Shown here: piece by piece, positions 33,742-45,677 of the stretch
Numbering within the stretch: the first letter of the stretch is position 1
How the letters are laid out: each line of letters opens with the position of its first letter
DNA from: Prionace glauca
Taxonomy: Eukaryota > Chordata > Chondrichthyes > Carcharhiniformes > Carcharhinidae
DNA: 64,000 bases
NCBI GenBank assembly: GCA_037974335.1
Contig: CM075728.1
Coordinates: 112,959,476 to 113,023,475, forward strand
Reading direction: 5' to 3'
Position numbers and translations under genes: made by a program
The notes under the pieces: generated by a model
The model's input: only the letters and a program-made list of their open reading frames with translations
Database searches by the model: none
Told to the model about the DNA's origin: nothing

Positions 33742-33903
33742 ATGCTCACGAACTTCCTCCGGTTTTTCTGGGCAATACTTCTGATGGGGGAATGCATCCA
33801 AACAGACGCAGTGGAGGAAGTGGAGGAGAGAGCAGTGAAGCAAAGCCCTGGAGAAGACATTCCCCTCTGCTTACTGTATGAGCTGCTATATTCCATTAAG
33901 TAA
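33742..33903 (+). CDS. Small ORF with a signal-peptide-like start, unknown
   Basis: 53 codons plus stop. The product starts MLTNFLRFFWAILLMGECIQ, a plausible signal peptide, then an acidic segment (VEEVEER) and VKQSPGEDIPLCLLYELLYS, which loosely recalls the first framework of a TCR or Ig V domain (Q-x-P-G ... L-x-C-x-Y). There is no Trp, no J and no second cysteine. The surroundings are less repeat-rich. A GT donor-like 'caggtaag' follows at about 33938. It could be a leader or V remnant, or chance; it has no recognised homologue. Confidence 0.2.
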   Translation: MLTNFLRFFWAILLMGECIQTDAVEEVEERAVKQSPGEDIPLCLLYELLYSIK

Positions 33904-33904
33904 A

Positions 33905-34530
33905 GAGTTTAAATGTCCCAAAGCTACAGAGAGAGCAGGTAAGAGTGTAAGAAGGTAAAGGTGGTAAAGCTGAGTTGGGGGAGATGTCGAAATTTTGGTG
34001 AATGGTGATTTTATGTCAAATGCGAGTGAGTCGAGAGATCGGGATGGAGTTTGAAGTCAGTTATTTGATTACCCAGGAGTTAGTCTCAGATTTATCTGTG
34101 TAATGTTTTCTGGGGAGGTACTCAAACAAGTACATCAGACTGTAACTCGGAGTTTGATACTTCCTCGGAGGGTACTGAGGATCAGGGGAATTACCCACAG
34201 CGGACATCCGAGGGGTCCCTTACTGTATCTTGGAGGGGGAGGGGGAAGATACGTCTGATCCCTGGCTATCCAGAAGGTTTGGACTGATATGCTTAGGAAA
34301 TAAGTATAAGACAGTGAAAGAGGAAAAGAATAAAAAGGAAGATCAGTAATGAGACGGGGGGGGGGGGGGGCGAGGGGGGGGGGGGTCAAATGATTAAAGG
34401 GATTATGGTGAAAGGCCATAGAGGCTGGTAATAGGACAAATAAAGACATAAAATATTGAGAGAAGGTGAAATGTGAAAACCGAGTTCATCACCAGCAATT
34501 GCTGAAAACTACAAATAACACTCGAAAGGT
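33905..34530. other. Unassigned stretch with two long G runs
   Basis: 34356-34370 (15 G) and 34374-34385 (12 G), separated by cga. No gene or element recognised. Confidence 0.6.
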
Positions 34531-34595
34531 GGAGCCGCCCTCTGTATTTTCAGCATTTTCTGTTCTTATTTCAGAATTCCAGCATCCAATGTATT
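34530..34595 (-). repeat. Short interspersed repeat (family of 8450)
   Basis: 'ttttcagcattttctgttct' is the reverse complement of the family core. Confidence 0.45.
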
Positions 34596-34599
34596 TTCT

Positions 34600-35384
34600 T
34601 TTAAAGAGTCAGTAGTGTAATGGGGCTGTCTCCCTGCCCTCTGTAGGGTTCTTTAGGCTGAGTGCAGCTGTGGAAGTTGGCCTCAGTGCTGAGCCCCGAG
34701 GCTGCTATTGTGGCTGTCAGCCAGGCTTCTTGTGGAGAGCGCATCCTGGGTTGTTCAGGATTTTGGAGCAGTCTTTGGCCGGCTTGAAGCAGGAGCAAAG
34801 CTCAGTGCCACAAGGGATGGGAAGAAGAAGAACCATTTTGGAAAAGGACCACATAAAATTCCCCGAGTTTGATTAATCCTCAAGATGGTTGAGGTACCAC
34901 CTAGATGACAAGGCATTCAGCTTCAAGTGTTCGAAGGGAACTAATAAAATGAACGCCACGAGCTCTCAACTCTGTTTTATTTCACTCTGCTTGAGTCGAG
35001 TTTTAAGATCAATCCCATTTTGCAAAGAGCGTGAATAAGGGATTGAAGAGAAAGTTTTACAATCACTAGCTTTCATTCATTTTGGCTCCCACTGTTTAAT
35101 AACTAAGTCAACGCTGACTTGAGACAAAGAGTTGAGCCCTCAATAGTTTTCCAGTGTTTTGGGGTGTTGCGCAATAGTCACCCACCATAAGCAACTTTCA
35201 AGAACGTACATCTATGTTTATTGCCTGTGGATCACTGAGCTGGAACCTTTATGCATTGTGCGTGTATTTTCCTACGTTGCAATCATGCATAAGGACATCT
35301 TGTGCCATCAAATGAGGACTAATGTAATCATATGAACTCACTGCACAGTAGGAAACCATACTGGCCCATTGTAGCTATTGTACT
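34600..35384. other. Unassigned stretch
   Basis: Small frames only. I recognise no domain or element. Confidence 0.35.
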
Positions 35385-35690
35385 GAAGGGCTTATGATGC
35401 AGTGGGTAGCGGCGTCTTTGCCTCTGAGCTAAAAGCTGTGGCTTCGAGTGCCACCCAATTCTTGATGGCCAAGGAAGGTACATTTTTAATGTGATCAACA
35501 GGATGAGTATCAACCTCCAAAATTTTCCGATACATGGCGCTAACAGGTGGTAAGGGCGGGAGAGACTCCTGTCAGCCGTACTCTTGGAGCGGTGCTCCTC
35601 AAGCTATAAGCTGCGGGAGGTGGGGAATCATTGCGGGAACAGATGAAAGTCTGCCTTGTTGTGCACCATTAGCTGAAGGAAGAAAAACAA
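35385..35690 (+). mobile_element. tRNA-derived SINE, different from the V-SINEs
   Basis: The head has an A-box-like 'agtgggtagcggcgtctttg' and a B-box-like 'ggcttcgagtgcca', with a body containing 'acctccaaaattttccgata'. No V-SINE central block. The only copy I see in the window. Confidence 0.5.
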
Positions 35691-35694
35691 CAGC

Positions 35695-36555
35695 CTATGT
35701 TAACTCAGTTTGGGGAACCATCTCAGGCTCACATATTTGCTTAGGTCTACATGCCTTTGCTTCTTATTCTGGGGCAGAACTTCAATTCATACCGAATGCC
35801 AAAATAAAAATGCAGAGAGTAAAATAACAGCTTCAATGAATTAATTGTTCCATGAGCAGCAGCGTTGAGATAGGCAAGCAATTTTTTTTTAAAAATGCCA
35901 CGCGTTTGCAGATTGGGAAAGTACAACCCTGTAGATACCTACATATCCTGGGGGTGGCGGTGTTGTATTGCGAAAAACACACACCGAAAAACAGAGCAAG
36001 CTCCTGTTGTTGAAGTCAGAGAGCGGTCGGTCTGCTTTGGGGGTGGGATGAAAATCCTTCAATGTTGACATAATACATAGAAATGTCAGCCAAATTTCTG
36101 AGAAGTATCTCTCCTGTCTCCTTGACGAAGCTGTAGCAACAACAGAAGAGAGAGAATTAGTCAAAGTAAGCAAACAAACTGAATGAAAGAATTGTTTCCA
36201 CTGTGGGCACTCACATTAACATCCTTCCAACCCCTTCTGGCACTTTCCACCCGCAGACAATGGGGACTTGCATAACTTGCTGCAGACTTGCTCAATATGA
36301 GTTCAATTTCTGACTCATATATGAGTTGAAACTCTTGCTGTAACAGTTAGAGTGATCTATAAAATGGCCCTGACCATCCATCATCTATTGTTACTGGTGA
36401 CCATAGCGACTCTAACTCGGTAAGGTTTAAGGTAGTAATGGAAAAGGACAAAGATGGGAGGCAGTAAAGGTTCTGAACTGGTGAATCGCCAATTGTAATA
36501 GGATAAAACAGGACCTGGCTAAAGTGGTCTGGAAACAGATACTTGTAGGAAAATC
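35695..36555. other. Unassigned stretch
   Basis: No gene or repeat recognised. Confidence 0.35.
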
Positions 36556-36561
36556 CACATC

Positions 36562-36815
36562 TACGGGTGGCACAGTGGTTAACACTACTGCCTTTCAGAA
36601 CCAGGGACCTGGGTTCGATTCCTGGCTTGGGTCACTGTCTGTGTGGAGTTTGCACGTTCTCCCTGTGTCTGCGTGGGTTTCCTCACACATTCAAAAAGAC
36701 CGGTTAGGTGCATTGACCCGAACAGGTGCTAGACTGTGGCGACTAGGGGAATTTCACAGTAACTTAACTGCAGTGTTAATGTACGTCTTACATGTGTCTA
36801 ATAAATAAACTACTT
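36562..36815 (+). mobile_element. V-SINE, '...acatgtgtctaataaa' tail type
   Basis: Head 'gggtggcacagtggttaaca', B box 'gggttcgattcctggc', central block 'tgtgtggagtttgcacgttc', and the tail with 'gaatttcacagtaactt'. Confidence 0.85.
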
Positions 36816-36899
36816 TATCAGAGCAGTGGAAGTCATCCAAAAAGGATATAGCGTACAAAGCCAATACATTCCTGTAAAGGGCAGAACCAATAAGTCCAA

Positions 36900-37540
36900 A
36901 GAACCTGGATGTTAAGGGATATAAAAGAGAGAGAGGACTACAAACAGAAGCAGGGAAACAGACTGCTGAGGCTTTATAAGGTTCTGGTCAGACCACATTT
37001 AGAACATTGCGAGCAATTTTGGTACAGCAATCTTGTATCTAAGGAAGGATGGCCTTGGAGAGGGTCCAGAGGAGGTTCACGAGAATGATCCCTGGAATGA
37101 AAGAATAGTCATATAAGAAGAAATTGAGAACTCTGGGTCTGTAGTCAATGGAATTTAGAACGATAAGGATGATCTCACTGAAACTTACAGAATACTGAAA
37201 AGCCTAGAAAGAGGGGCCGTGGGGAAGATGTTTCCATTAGTAGGCGAGACTTGAATCCGAGGGCAGTGTCAGAATGAATCCCTTTAGAACTGAATTGAGA
37301 ATGAATTTCTTCAGCCAGAAGGCGGTGAATCTATGGAATTCGTTGCCACAGAAGGCTGTGGAGTTCAGGTCATTGAGTGCATTTAAGACAGGATAGGTTC
37401 TTGATTCGTAAAGGGATCAAAGGTTATGGAGAAAAGATGGGAGAATAGAGTTCAGAAACTTATCAGCCATGATTGAATGGCAGAACAGATTTGATGGGCT
37501 GAATGGCCTAATTCTGCTCCTATATCTTATGGTCTGATAG
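36900..37540 (+). mobile_element. CR1-clade LINE 3' part
   Basis: Sense order: 'ttctggtcagaccacattta', 'ggagagggtccagaggaggt', 'gaatttcttcagccagaagg', ending 'gatgggctgaatggcctaat' and 'atatcttatggtctg'. Decayed. Confidence 0.75.
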
Positions 37541-37544
37541 ACCC

Positions 37545-38530
37545 CAACGGTTTTTCTATCTTTTTCTTTTTATTACTTTTTCAGTCGGGCTTCATAACAT
37601 ACTTTGGTTTTCCTGCTCTGACACCCTAACAATAGACAAACAATATTTCACAGCATTGTTAAGATGGACCCTCCAGAAAGTCAAACATCTCATTGATACA
37701 TGCATCTTATGAGATCTCTGTTGTCTATTTAGAAGAGCCAGCTGTGTTTTTATAGTGGGCTGAGCACCATTCAGAACTTAACTCCACTGAATCTACTAGT
37801 GCATTGCCTACTTTATCCCTATTGTCCATGAAGAGTCTTCCACCGAGGATGTCTTGCCTAAGTACATGTTACATTCCATGGAGCATCACACTCCTGGAAA
37901 GCTGGTTCCATACTTTAGTCCCAGCTGAAAGCCTTCTTTAAAGGGCACCGCAGTGCACGATAGTTCACCAGAAAACCCCCTCCCCTCACGCACCAGTCCG
38001 GGCACTGGCCCCCTGGGAGCAGTTAGGGGAGGTTTGGTGCAGAATTCCAATATGGATGCTGCTCTGAAACTTCCAAGACACATTGGGATTGATGGATCAT
38101 TGGTTGTGTGGTGTTGAATGGTAAAGTCATTCAGACCATGGTGTCCGCTTTCTCCTCACCAATAGAAATTGCATTTTCGAACATTAAAGCCAAATGTTTT
38201 TTATATTGACTCCGAAATCCCAAGGAATTTGCAGATCTAAAAGATCATTTTTGATTGTTGCTTAATCGGATGGTGCATCGATAAACTTGTTAGTTGTGTA
38301 TTTGTGAAAATGAGCAGATGCATCACGTGCAGATTGCTTAAGTTTCCAAAAGTTACATTCAGATAAAGCAAGTTTATTTATGTTTTTCAAGCCACAATAC
38401 GTGTTTTCATATGGGCATGTGGGAAAGGATCGTGATACACAGCTATGCATTTGATAATGCTTTTATAATACAGCTGATAAAATTGAAGGTTGGGTTATAT
38501 TATGAGGAAAATGGGCATCATATATATTTG
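37545..38530. other. Unassigned stretch
   Basis: No gene or repeat recognised. Confidence 0.35.
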
Positions 38531-38534
38531 TAAA

Positions 38535-38840
38535 CAGCTTAGTGACTAGCACTGCTGGCTGTGCAGGCACATGGATTTGGGCCTGTGTCTGTGGGAGTTT
38601 GTGCATTCTCCCTGTGGTTGCATGGGTTTCCTCCGGGCGCTCCGGTTTCCTCCCACACCCCAAAGATGTGCTCTCAGGCTAATCGGTTTTTACCAAATTG
38701 ACACTATTTCTTCCCTGAATCTGACTGAGTAGGGTTCCATTCATAGATATGCAGGGTAGAATAGGTGTAGGGTGATGTGGCGGCGCGGGCTCGTTGGGCC
38801 GAAGGGCCTGTTTCCCGTGCTGGGTTGTTCTTTGTTCTTA
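38535..38840 (+). mobile_element. V-SINE, CR1-like tail type, diverged
   Basis: Central block 'tgcatgggtttcctccgggc' and 'gctccggtttcctcccacac', tail 'gttgggccgaagggcctgtt' with 'gttctttgttctta'. Head degraded. Confidence 0.8.
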
Positions 38841-38844
38841 AACA

Positions 38845-40130
38845 AGTTTTTACATGTTGTGGCTAAGTGAGCAGTGGGAATGGCATCTCTCTGAAAGAAG
38901 CTGCATTTATTACTTTTGAATTCTCCTAGCCACTAGAATGCGAGTCTATCAGCTGTCAGCAGCTTGCAAAAGTAGGTTATATATTTCCTGATACCAAAAC
39001 ATTGTTTCTCGACTTGCAGTCTGGCAGTACCGGTTTGTCTCTTCTGTGAATGCAATATTTACCAACTTGCATTCACAGAAGAGACAAACCGTCCAGAAAG
39101 ACGGTTATTTAAGCAGGCATGTTTTAACAGGAAAAGAAGCTCTGATCAATGTGTGTATTTTCTTGGCTTTGACCTTCGGGTGCCAGGGTGGGGCGGAAAA
39201 GTGAAGCTGAACACGGAGCATTGCTACACTGCCACACGAAAGCAGAATTAGAATAACTAATATTCACAACAGTAAACAGCTTCTGTTTGACTGAACACCA
39301 CATTTACACAAGGAAAACACTGATTTTCCGGATATCACAGTATCCAGATTAGTACATGAAATCGACAAGCATAAACCAACGACTGTAGTATTTTTCAAAG
39401 CAACTGACACATTTCTGCACAGAAAAAACCATTACCCTAAACGCACCTCCCAGCAGCTTGTGTAGTCACAGCTGGTGTGATTCCATTGCAGATGCACAAT
39501 GATTGAAGACTTTAACCAGGCATCTGCCAACATTCTCATTGCACTAAGAGAGAGAAGATACATCAAATGTGTGTTCAGGCCTGTCAAGTATTGAGAAGGA
39601 ATTAGATGATCCGCAGCCAGAAAGCAGCAATCTTAATTAGTCATAAAAAGTTGCACAATGACCCAATAAATTAATAAAATAATTTAAAATCTTTTTTGGG
39701 GGAAAAAAGCTGACAAGGTTGTAAATACACTCAATCAGTAAAGCATAACATCCGCTTTTTAAAGAGGCAAGAATAAGGATGCTGGCAATGTGGGGCGTGT
39801 AAACACTTAAAATTCAGCAAGTGATACAAAACAGGAGCCTTAATAAACATGGACATGTGAACAATATAATGTAATCTACACTATCTGATGCTTGCAGCAC
39901 TATGTTCTATATATAGAGGACAAACAGGCCCTTCTTTCAGATCCAGAATTACCAGCGGAAATCAGTGCGATTAATCCAGGAAATGAAGACAAAGCCTCTG
40001 TCAGGCATTTTGTGCACTAGGGGAGATTCTGGTGTTTGAAGCCAACAGGACCCTGACAACATCACTAAACAAAAGGGGAGTGAGAGCTGGAGGATTGCAA
40101 ATTCAGAAACCCAGTTACCAAATGGCATTA
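38845..40130. other. Unassigned stretch holding a perfect hairpin
   Basis: No gene or recognised repeat. 39031-39091 is a perfect 25-base inverted repeat (separate entry). Confidence 0.4.
39031..39091. repeat. Perfect 25-bp inverted repeat with an 11-base loop
   Basis: The left arm 39031-39055 (begins cggtttgtctcttctg) is the exact reverse complement of 39067-39091; the loop is 39056-39066. As RNA it forms a pre-miRNA-sized hairpin of 61 bases. Perfect pairing suggests recent origin or selection. Confidence 0.9.
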
Positions 40131-40135
40131 ATTGA

Positions 40136-42190
40136 TTTTCAAGTTTGCTGATGACATAGTGGGTGGGACCTCAAAAATGATGAGACAAAGTAAAGGAATG
40201 AGATAGAGAATCTTGTGAACTGGTTCAATGACAATAATCTGTCCGTCAATGTCAACAAAATGAAGGAGATAGTCATTGACCTCAGGTTGCGTACTGGAGA
40301 ACATGCCCCCGTTTATTTCAATGGGGATGAAGTAGAAATGGTCGAGAGATTCAAATTTTTCATTGTCCTGATCACCAACAACCTGTCCTGGTTCCCCCTC
40401 TGCTGACACTATAATTAAGAAAGCCCACCAATGTCTCTACTTTCTCAGAAGAGTAAGGAAATTTGGCATGTCAGCTATAACTCACCAACTTTTACAGATG
40501 CACAATAGAAAGCTTGGTATTATTCCTGCTCTGACCAAGATTACAAGAAACTACAAAAGGTCATGAATTTAGCCCAATCCATCATGCAAAGAAGCCTCCC
40601 ATCCATTGACTCAGTCTACACTTCATAAGAACATAAGAACATAAGAAATAGGAGCAGGAATAGGCCATCTAGCCCTTCGAGCCTGCCCCGCCATTCAATA
40701 AGATCATGGCTGATCTGTCGTGGCTCAGTTCCACCTTCCCGCCCTCTCCCCATAACCCTTAATCCCCTCTCTTATCAAGAACCCATCAACCCGCTTCTTA
40801 AAAATATTTAGCGAGGCAGTCTCCACCACTTCAACGGGCAGAGAATTCCAGAGATTCACCACCCTTTGAGTGAAGAAGTTCTTCCTCAACTCTGTTCTAA
40901 ACCGCCTCCCCCTTATCTTGAGGCTGTGCCCCCTAGTCCTACTGTCTTTTTTGAGCGGGAAGAGTCTCTCCACCTCTATCCTATCCATCCCATTCATCAT
41001 CTTATACATCTCAATGAGATCTCCCCTCATTCTTCTAAACTCTAACGAGTACAAGCCTAGTTTATTCAGCCTCTCCTCATAGCTCAGTCCCCTCAACTCC
41101 GGTATCAGCCGAGTAAACCTCCTCTGCACTCCCTCCAGGGCCAAAATATCCTTGCGCAGGTGCGGCGCCCAAAACTGCACACAGTACTCCAGCTGCGGCC
41201 TCACTAATGCCCTATACAGCTGCAGCAAGACCTCCCTACTTTTATATTCAATCCCCCTCGCTATGAAGGCCAGCATCCCATTCGCCTTCCTGACCACCTG
41301 CTGCACCTGCAAGCTGGGTTTTTGTGACTCATGCACAAGGACCCCAAGGTCCCTCTGCACCGTCGCCTACTGCAGTTTTTCACCTCGTAAGTAATAGTCT
41401 TTCCTACCATTCTTCCTACCAAAGTGGACCACCTCACACTTGCCAACATTAAATTCCATTTGCCATTTCCTGGCCCATTCGCCCAGCCTATCTAGATCCT
41501 TCTGCAGACTCTCCACACCCTCTGCACAATTTGCCTTTCCCCCAATCTTGGTGTCATCAGCAAATTTCGACACCTTTGACTATCTCCTCCACTTTCGGTG
41601 ACCTGTGTACCTATTTACCCAGATCTCTTTGCCTATAAATACTCTTGGTTTCATTGGTCAGAACATTGAAGACAGGAGTTAGGATATCTTTTCCCACTGC
41701 CTTGGAAAAGCAACCAGCATAATTAAGGACCCCACGCACTCTGGACATATTCTCTTTCACCTCCTTCCAAAAGGAAAAAGATAAAAAAATCTGAGCTCAC
41801 AATCCAACCAATCCAAGAGCAGTTTCTTTCCTGTTGCCATCAGACTTTGTTTGTTACCAAATATTAACCATATTAAAGAAGCTATTTTCCAATTTACAGC
41901 AATCAACTTGGCATCTCAAAGAATGCATGTCTGATGTTTAGCCATCATGTTCCACAGTATTTCAGTTAAAATGCATCTTTAAAACAGTCATTTCAAAACA
42001 AGGTCCCATCAAGAATTCATGGCTCTCTTTCGCACTAAGTTAATCTTTCACTACACCATAGCAATGACAGTAACACTACATTCTGCACTCTCTCCTTTCC
42101 TTCACTATGAATGGTATGCTTTGTCTCTATAACATACAAGAAACAATACTTTTCACAGTATGCTAATACATATGACAATATTTTATTTTC
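40136..42190 (+). mobile_element. LINE of the CR1/L2/Rex1 group, split by CR1
   Basis: 40136-40620 encodes the RT after the catalytic motif (FADD-like start, WFNDNNLSVNVNKMKEIVID, then VEMVERFKFF and ITNNLSW). 41687-42190 is the 3' end ('accagcataattaaggaccc', 'cactacattctgcactctct', 'gaaacaatacttttcacagt'). A CR1 copy sits at 40625-41576. Subfamily not assigned. Confidence 0.75.
40625..41576 (-). mobile_element. CR1 subfamily C 3' part nested in another LINE
   Basis: The 3' end 'cataagaacataagaacata' is followed by 950 bases of RT. The frame 41360 to 40725 is open for 211 codons (LEYCVQFWAPHLRKDILALE, FFTQRVVNLWNSLP). Close to the 17379 and 27642 copies, so rather young. Confidence 0.9.
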
Positions 42191-42194
42191 TTCT

Positions 42195-43265
42195 TTTCTT
42201 TCCTCTATTCAAATACAAAGGAGGAATTAAAAACAAAATTAAAAACAAAATGCCCAAAGTCTGCTGTGTGAAATGATGCCTAACCCTAAACCCCTATCCT
42301 AAATGCCACAGATATCTCAAAGTTGACTCAAAATCTAAACTGACACATTAATCCTAATATTTACTCACATCTCACAATACTAATCCCAGGCACCATAATA
42401 CAAACCTTAAGTTGTATGTAGGTGTGGCCATTTGGAAACCTTAAAAAGAACACGCAATGCAATAGGCAGGCCGCACTTACCAAAGGGGAATTAATAGGGA
42501 ACATATGTCCACGTCCTATCTTAATGCTGTAGGTTCTTTCTCTTTCGGTATATGTCTGATTACCACACATTCACAAAATGAAAATGAAGTGAAAATACAG
42601 AAGATGAAATTTTAAACTAGATGCAATGGTCTGGATTTTACAATCGCCATCCACATTCCTCTGGAACTGATTGTAACTTCACTATTTGATTCATGGACAT
42701 TTAGTCCTGAAATTCCACTCCTGTCATTTGCTGCTCCATCATGGGCTGTGCTGTATACTCCCCCTCCCCCTTCTCCTCCCACTCTCCTGCCAAACCAGCA
42801 ACCAGTCGGGTGTAACTGGATTTTTAATGGCAATGCAAAAAATAATGAATGTTGAAAACCAGAATTTTATAATTGTGGTGTGTTGATAAATGTCCTCATT
42901 ATGATTACTATGTTCTGAAGCTACATTTTTAAAATCATAATTTTGAAAGAGCGTTTTGCATGTTACTTCACCTTCCACTGTCACCCCATGTCAATGATGC
43001 AACCTTTATTTTGCATTAATTAACATTTTTTTAATAAAGAAATTTAATTTTGGTACCTTTCATTTCCTGATTGGTTCTCTGTGAGAATTTTTTAATGTTG
43101 TACAGCTTGCTGGCAATCCTGCAACTCCCCATTAATCTATGCTACATCCCACTGCATGGCAAGGCCATGTAAGATCCAGCTAGAATGATCACTGGATTTC
43201 TCAGCACAGCTTTCTTTGAGGCCAGTGGTCCTTGTTCCTCTGGAGACCACAAACAATCCAAATCC
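42195..43265. other. Unassigned, with a TAACCC-like patch
   Basis: 42280-42400 carries 'cctaaccctaaacccctatc' type sequence. Otherwise nothing recognised. Confidence 0.4.
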
Positions 43266-43269
43266 CAAA

Positions 43270-43500
43270 TCAAATCTCTCTCCCCTTGCCCCTCACGCCC
43301 CTCATTCTCTTATCCCCTCTCTTTTCTTCCCACCTTTGTCTCTCTTCTCCCCCTTTCTCTCTTCTTCCCCTCTCTCTCGCTTCTCCCACCTCTCTCTCTT
43401 CACCCGCTCACTCTCTTCTCCCCCTCGCTCTCTCTCTCTTCTCCCCCTCCCCTTCCCTCTGCCCCCTTATCCCCCCTCTCTCTCTTCTCTTCCTCTCTAG
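43270..43500 (+). repeat. Polypyrimidine (CT-rich) tract
   Basis: About 230 bases of C and T with few purines, locally 'tctctctctcttctcccc'. The long frames across it are low-complexity artefacts. The following V-SINE starts at its end. Confidence 0.85.
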
Positions 43501-43785
43501 GGTAGTTAGCATTGCTGCCTCACAGTGCCAGAGCCCCGGTTCGGTTCCTGGCTTGGTCACTGTTTGTCCGGAGTCTGTATGGGTTTCCTCTGGATGCTCC
43601 AGTTTCCTCCCAACAGTCCGATAGATATGCTGGTCAGGTGCATTGGCCATGCTAAATTCTCCCTCAGTGTACCCAAACAGGCATTGGAATGTGTCAACTC
43701 AGGGATATTCACAGTAACTTCACTGCAGTGTTAATGTAAGCCCACTTGTGACATTTAAAAATACACTTTAAACTTTAAAACTTTA
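43500..43785 (+). mobile_element. V-SINE
   Basis: 'tagcattgctgcctcacagt', central block 'tgtatgggtttcctctggat', tail 'gttaatgtaagcccacttgt' with 'actttaaactttaaaac'. Confidence 0.8.
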
Positions 43786-43789
43786 TGTG

Positions 43790-44235
43790 GACCCTGAGCT
43801 GCAAGTTACCCACCACCTCTTTAAGTGAAGGTTGGAGGTGAGGGAAGAATAGCACTGGAGCATATGTTCAGCTGTATGAAGTTAACAATGGAGGATGCAG
43901 GTTAAAGCTTGTTACTCTAGTGGATTCAAATGAAGAAAAAACATTGACTTATTTTAGTAGATGTAGAGGTGATGTGGCAATTAAATTGGTTGGAGAGAGA
44001 CGACCTCTGACAAAACACTAGCCCTATTATCAACAGCTGGGATTTCCCTCCCATAACCCTGCTGCGATCCTGGGGAATCTTCAGGATTTTGAGAGAAGGT
44101 TGGGAATCAGGAGGTTGCGTGACCTGCTGAGTATGTCCAGGATTTTCAGGTTTTTTTAATTTAGGATTTCTGACGTAGGTGTTTTGCCTTTACAATAGCT
44201 TGTACAAAAGGCTAGTTCTGTGTATTGTAACTATT
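43790..44235. other. Unassigned stretch
   Basis: Nothing recognised. Confidence 0.3.
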
Positions 44236-44239
44236 CCAG

Positions 44240-44480
44240 GATGGAAGGAGAGCTTTTGGCCCATCATTTCCACATCAGTTCTGTACTAGAACAATCCCTG
44301 ATTGATTCCCCTATTCCTGCTTTCTCTTCTAAGTCATTTACCATCCCCTAATTGAAACATTTATCCAGGCTTCCCTCGCAAAATGCAATGGTCTTTGCTT
44401 CAACCATTTGCCATGGCAAATCTTTGGGGCTCCAACAAGTTTTTATCTGCACATGTCTCCAAATTCATGACTACTTGTCA
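44240..44480 (-). mobile_element. Old CR1-like 3' fragment
   Basis: 'ttttggcccatcatttccac' and 'tgccatggcaaatctttggg' recall the minus-strand CR1 3' UTR. Strongly diverged. Confidence 0.35.
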
Positions 44481-44489
44481 CCAACTCCC

Positions 44490-45170
44490 TGATCCGGGGG
44501 GAACATTAGTTTCCCCAATTCCAGTTAACAACCTTGAAACAAATAAATGGCGCTTAAAATAAAGCAGCCTCACATTTTTCATTGGGCAAAACAGATTTTT
44601 TTCGGGGAAAGGATAAAAATGGATACCAAAATTACATTTGATGCAAAATATTCCCGTGCAGGAGAACTTAACCACTTCAGTAATCTGACTTCACTCAGAA
44701 AAATGCAACCATTCATCGTGGCTTTCCTTCCTCTTCCTGCAGTTTTTGCAAGAGGCTCACTATAAGCAGCTACCCCTTGGTGTGGTTCACTAATTCCACA
44801 TCAATTAACCCTCACATGAGTCTTAGGAAAAAAAACCTTCTTTCAATAAAACAGAGACTGCGCCTAGGATTTCTAGACATAAAATGACTCTCAAAGAAAA
44901 GATAATTTCTAATCATTATTGGCCTGGATTAAAGTGGACCAGAGGAGTATCTTCTGTTATTTCATTTCTATGACTGAATCCGAGTGAATTATAGACCATT
45001 GCTTAAGTTTCAATAACCCATAGGTTTTTTGATCTATTCTTGCTACTTATTATTGTTCTTTGCACATAGGGTGATGTTTCGTTAATAGAAACATAGGCGG
45101 GATAGAGGGAAGCCATTTTGTCCATTGTGTCTGTGTCAATGAGAAAAGAGCTGTCCAGCCCAATCCCATT
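44490..45170. other. Unassigned stretch
   Basis: Nothing recognised. Confidence 0.3.
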
Positions 45171-45171
45171 T

Positions 45172-45231
45172 TGATTTGAATTGATTTATTATTGTCACAT
45201 GTATTGGAATACAGTGAAAAGTATTGACTTA
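45172..45231 (-). mobile_element. 3' tip of the LINE family seen at 40136
   Basis: 'ttattattgtcacatgtatt' and 'acagtgaaaagtattg' are the reverse complement of that family's 3' terminus (compare 42140-42190). Confidence 0.6.
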
Positions 45232-45237
45232 GAATCT

Positions 45238-45545
45238 CTACATTACAGAAAGAAGCCATTCGAGACTGCACTGACCACAATCCCACCCATGGACTGCCCC
45301 CATATCCATCCACTAATCCCTCTAACCTATGCATCTCAGGACACTAAGGGCAATTTTGCACGGCCAATCAACCTAACCCACACATCTTTGGATTATGGGA
45401 GGAAACCAGAGCTCCTGAAGGAAACCCATGCAGACATGAGGAGAATGTGCAAACTCCACACACACAGTGACCCAAGCCAAGAATTGAACCCATGTCCCTG
45501 GAGCTGTGAAGCAGCAATGCTAACCACTGTGCTACCGTGCCACTC
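45238..45545 (-). mobile_element. V-SINE, CR1-like tail type
   Basis: From tail to head: 'gcactgaccacaatcccacc', 'ctaacctatgcatctcagga', the central block 'gagaatgtgcaaactccaca', head 'ctaaccactgtgctaccgtg'. Confidence 0.85.
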
Positions 45546-45677
45546 TTGTTTTTTGTGCGCTATACAGGTAAAACATATTGCTCATAGAGGATAAGGAAAG
45601 GATAGGGCACAGAATATAGACTTGCAGTTACAGAGAGGGTGAAGAGAAAGATCAGCCTAATATATGATAGGTCCATT

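Noticed and set aside
43185-43624. Overlapping Leu/Ser/Pro-rich frames
   Set aside because: They translate a CT-rich simple tract and a SINE; no gene.
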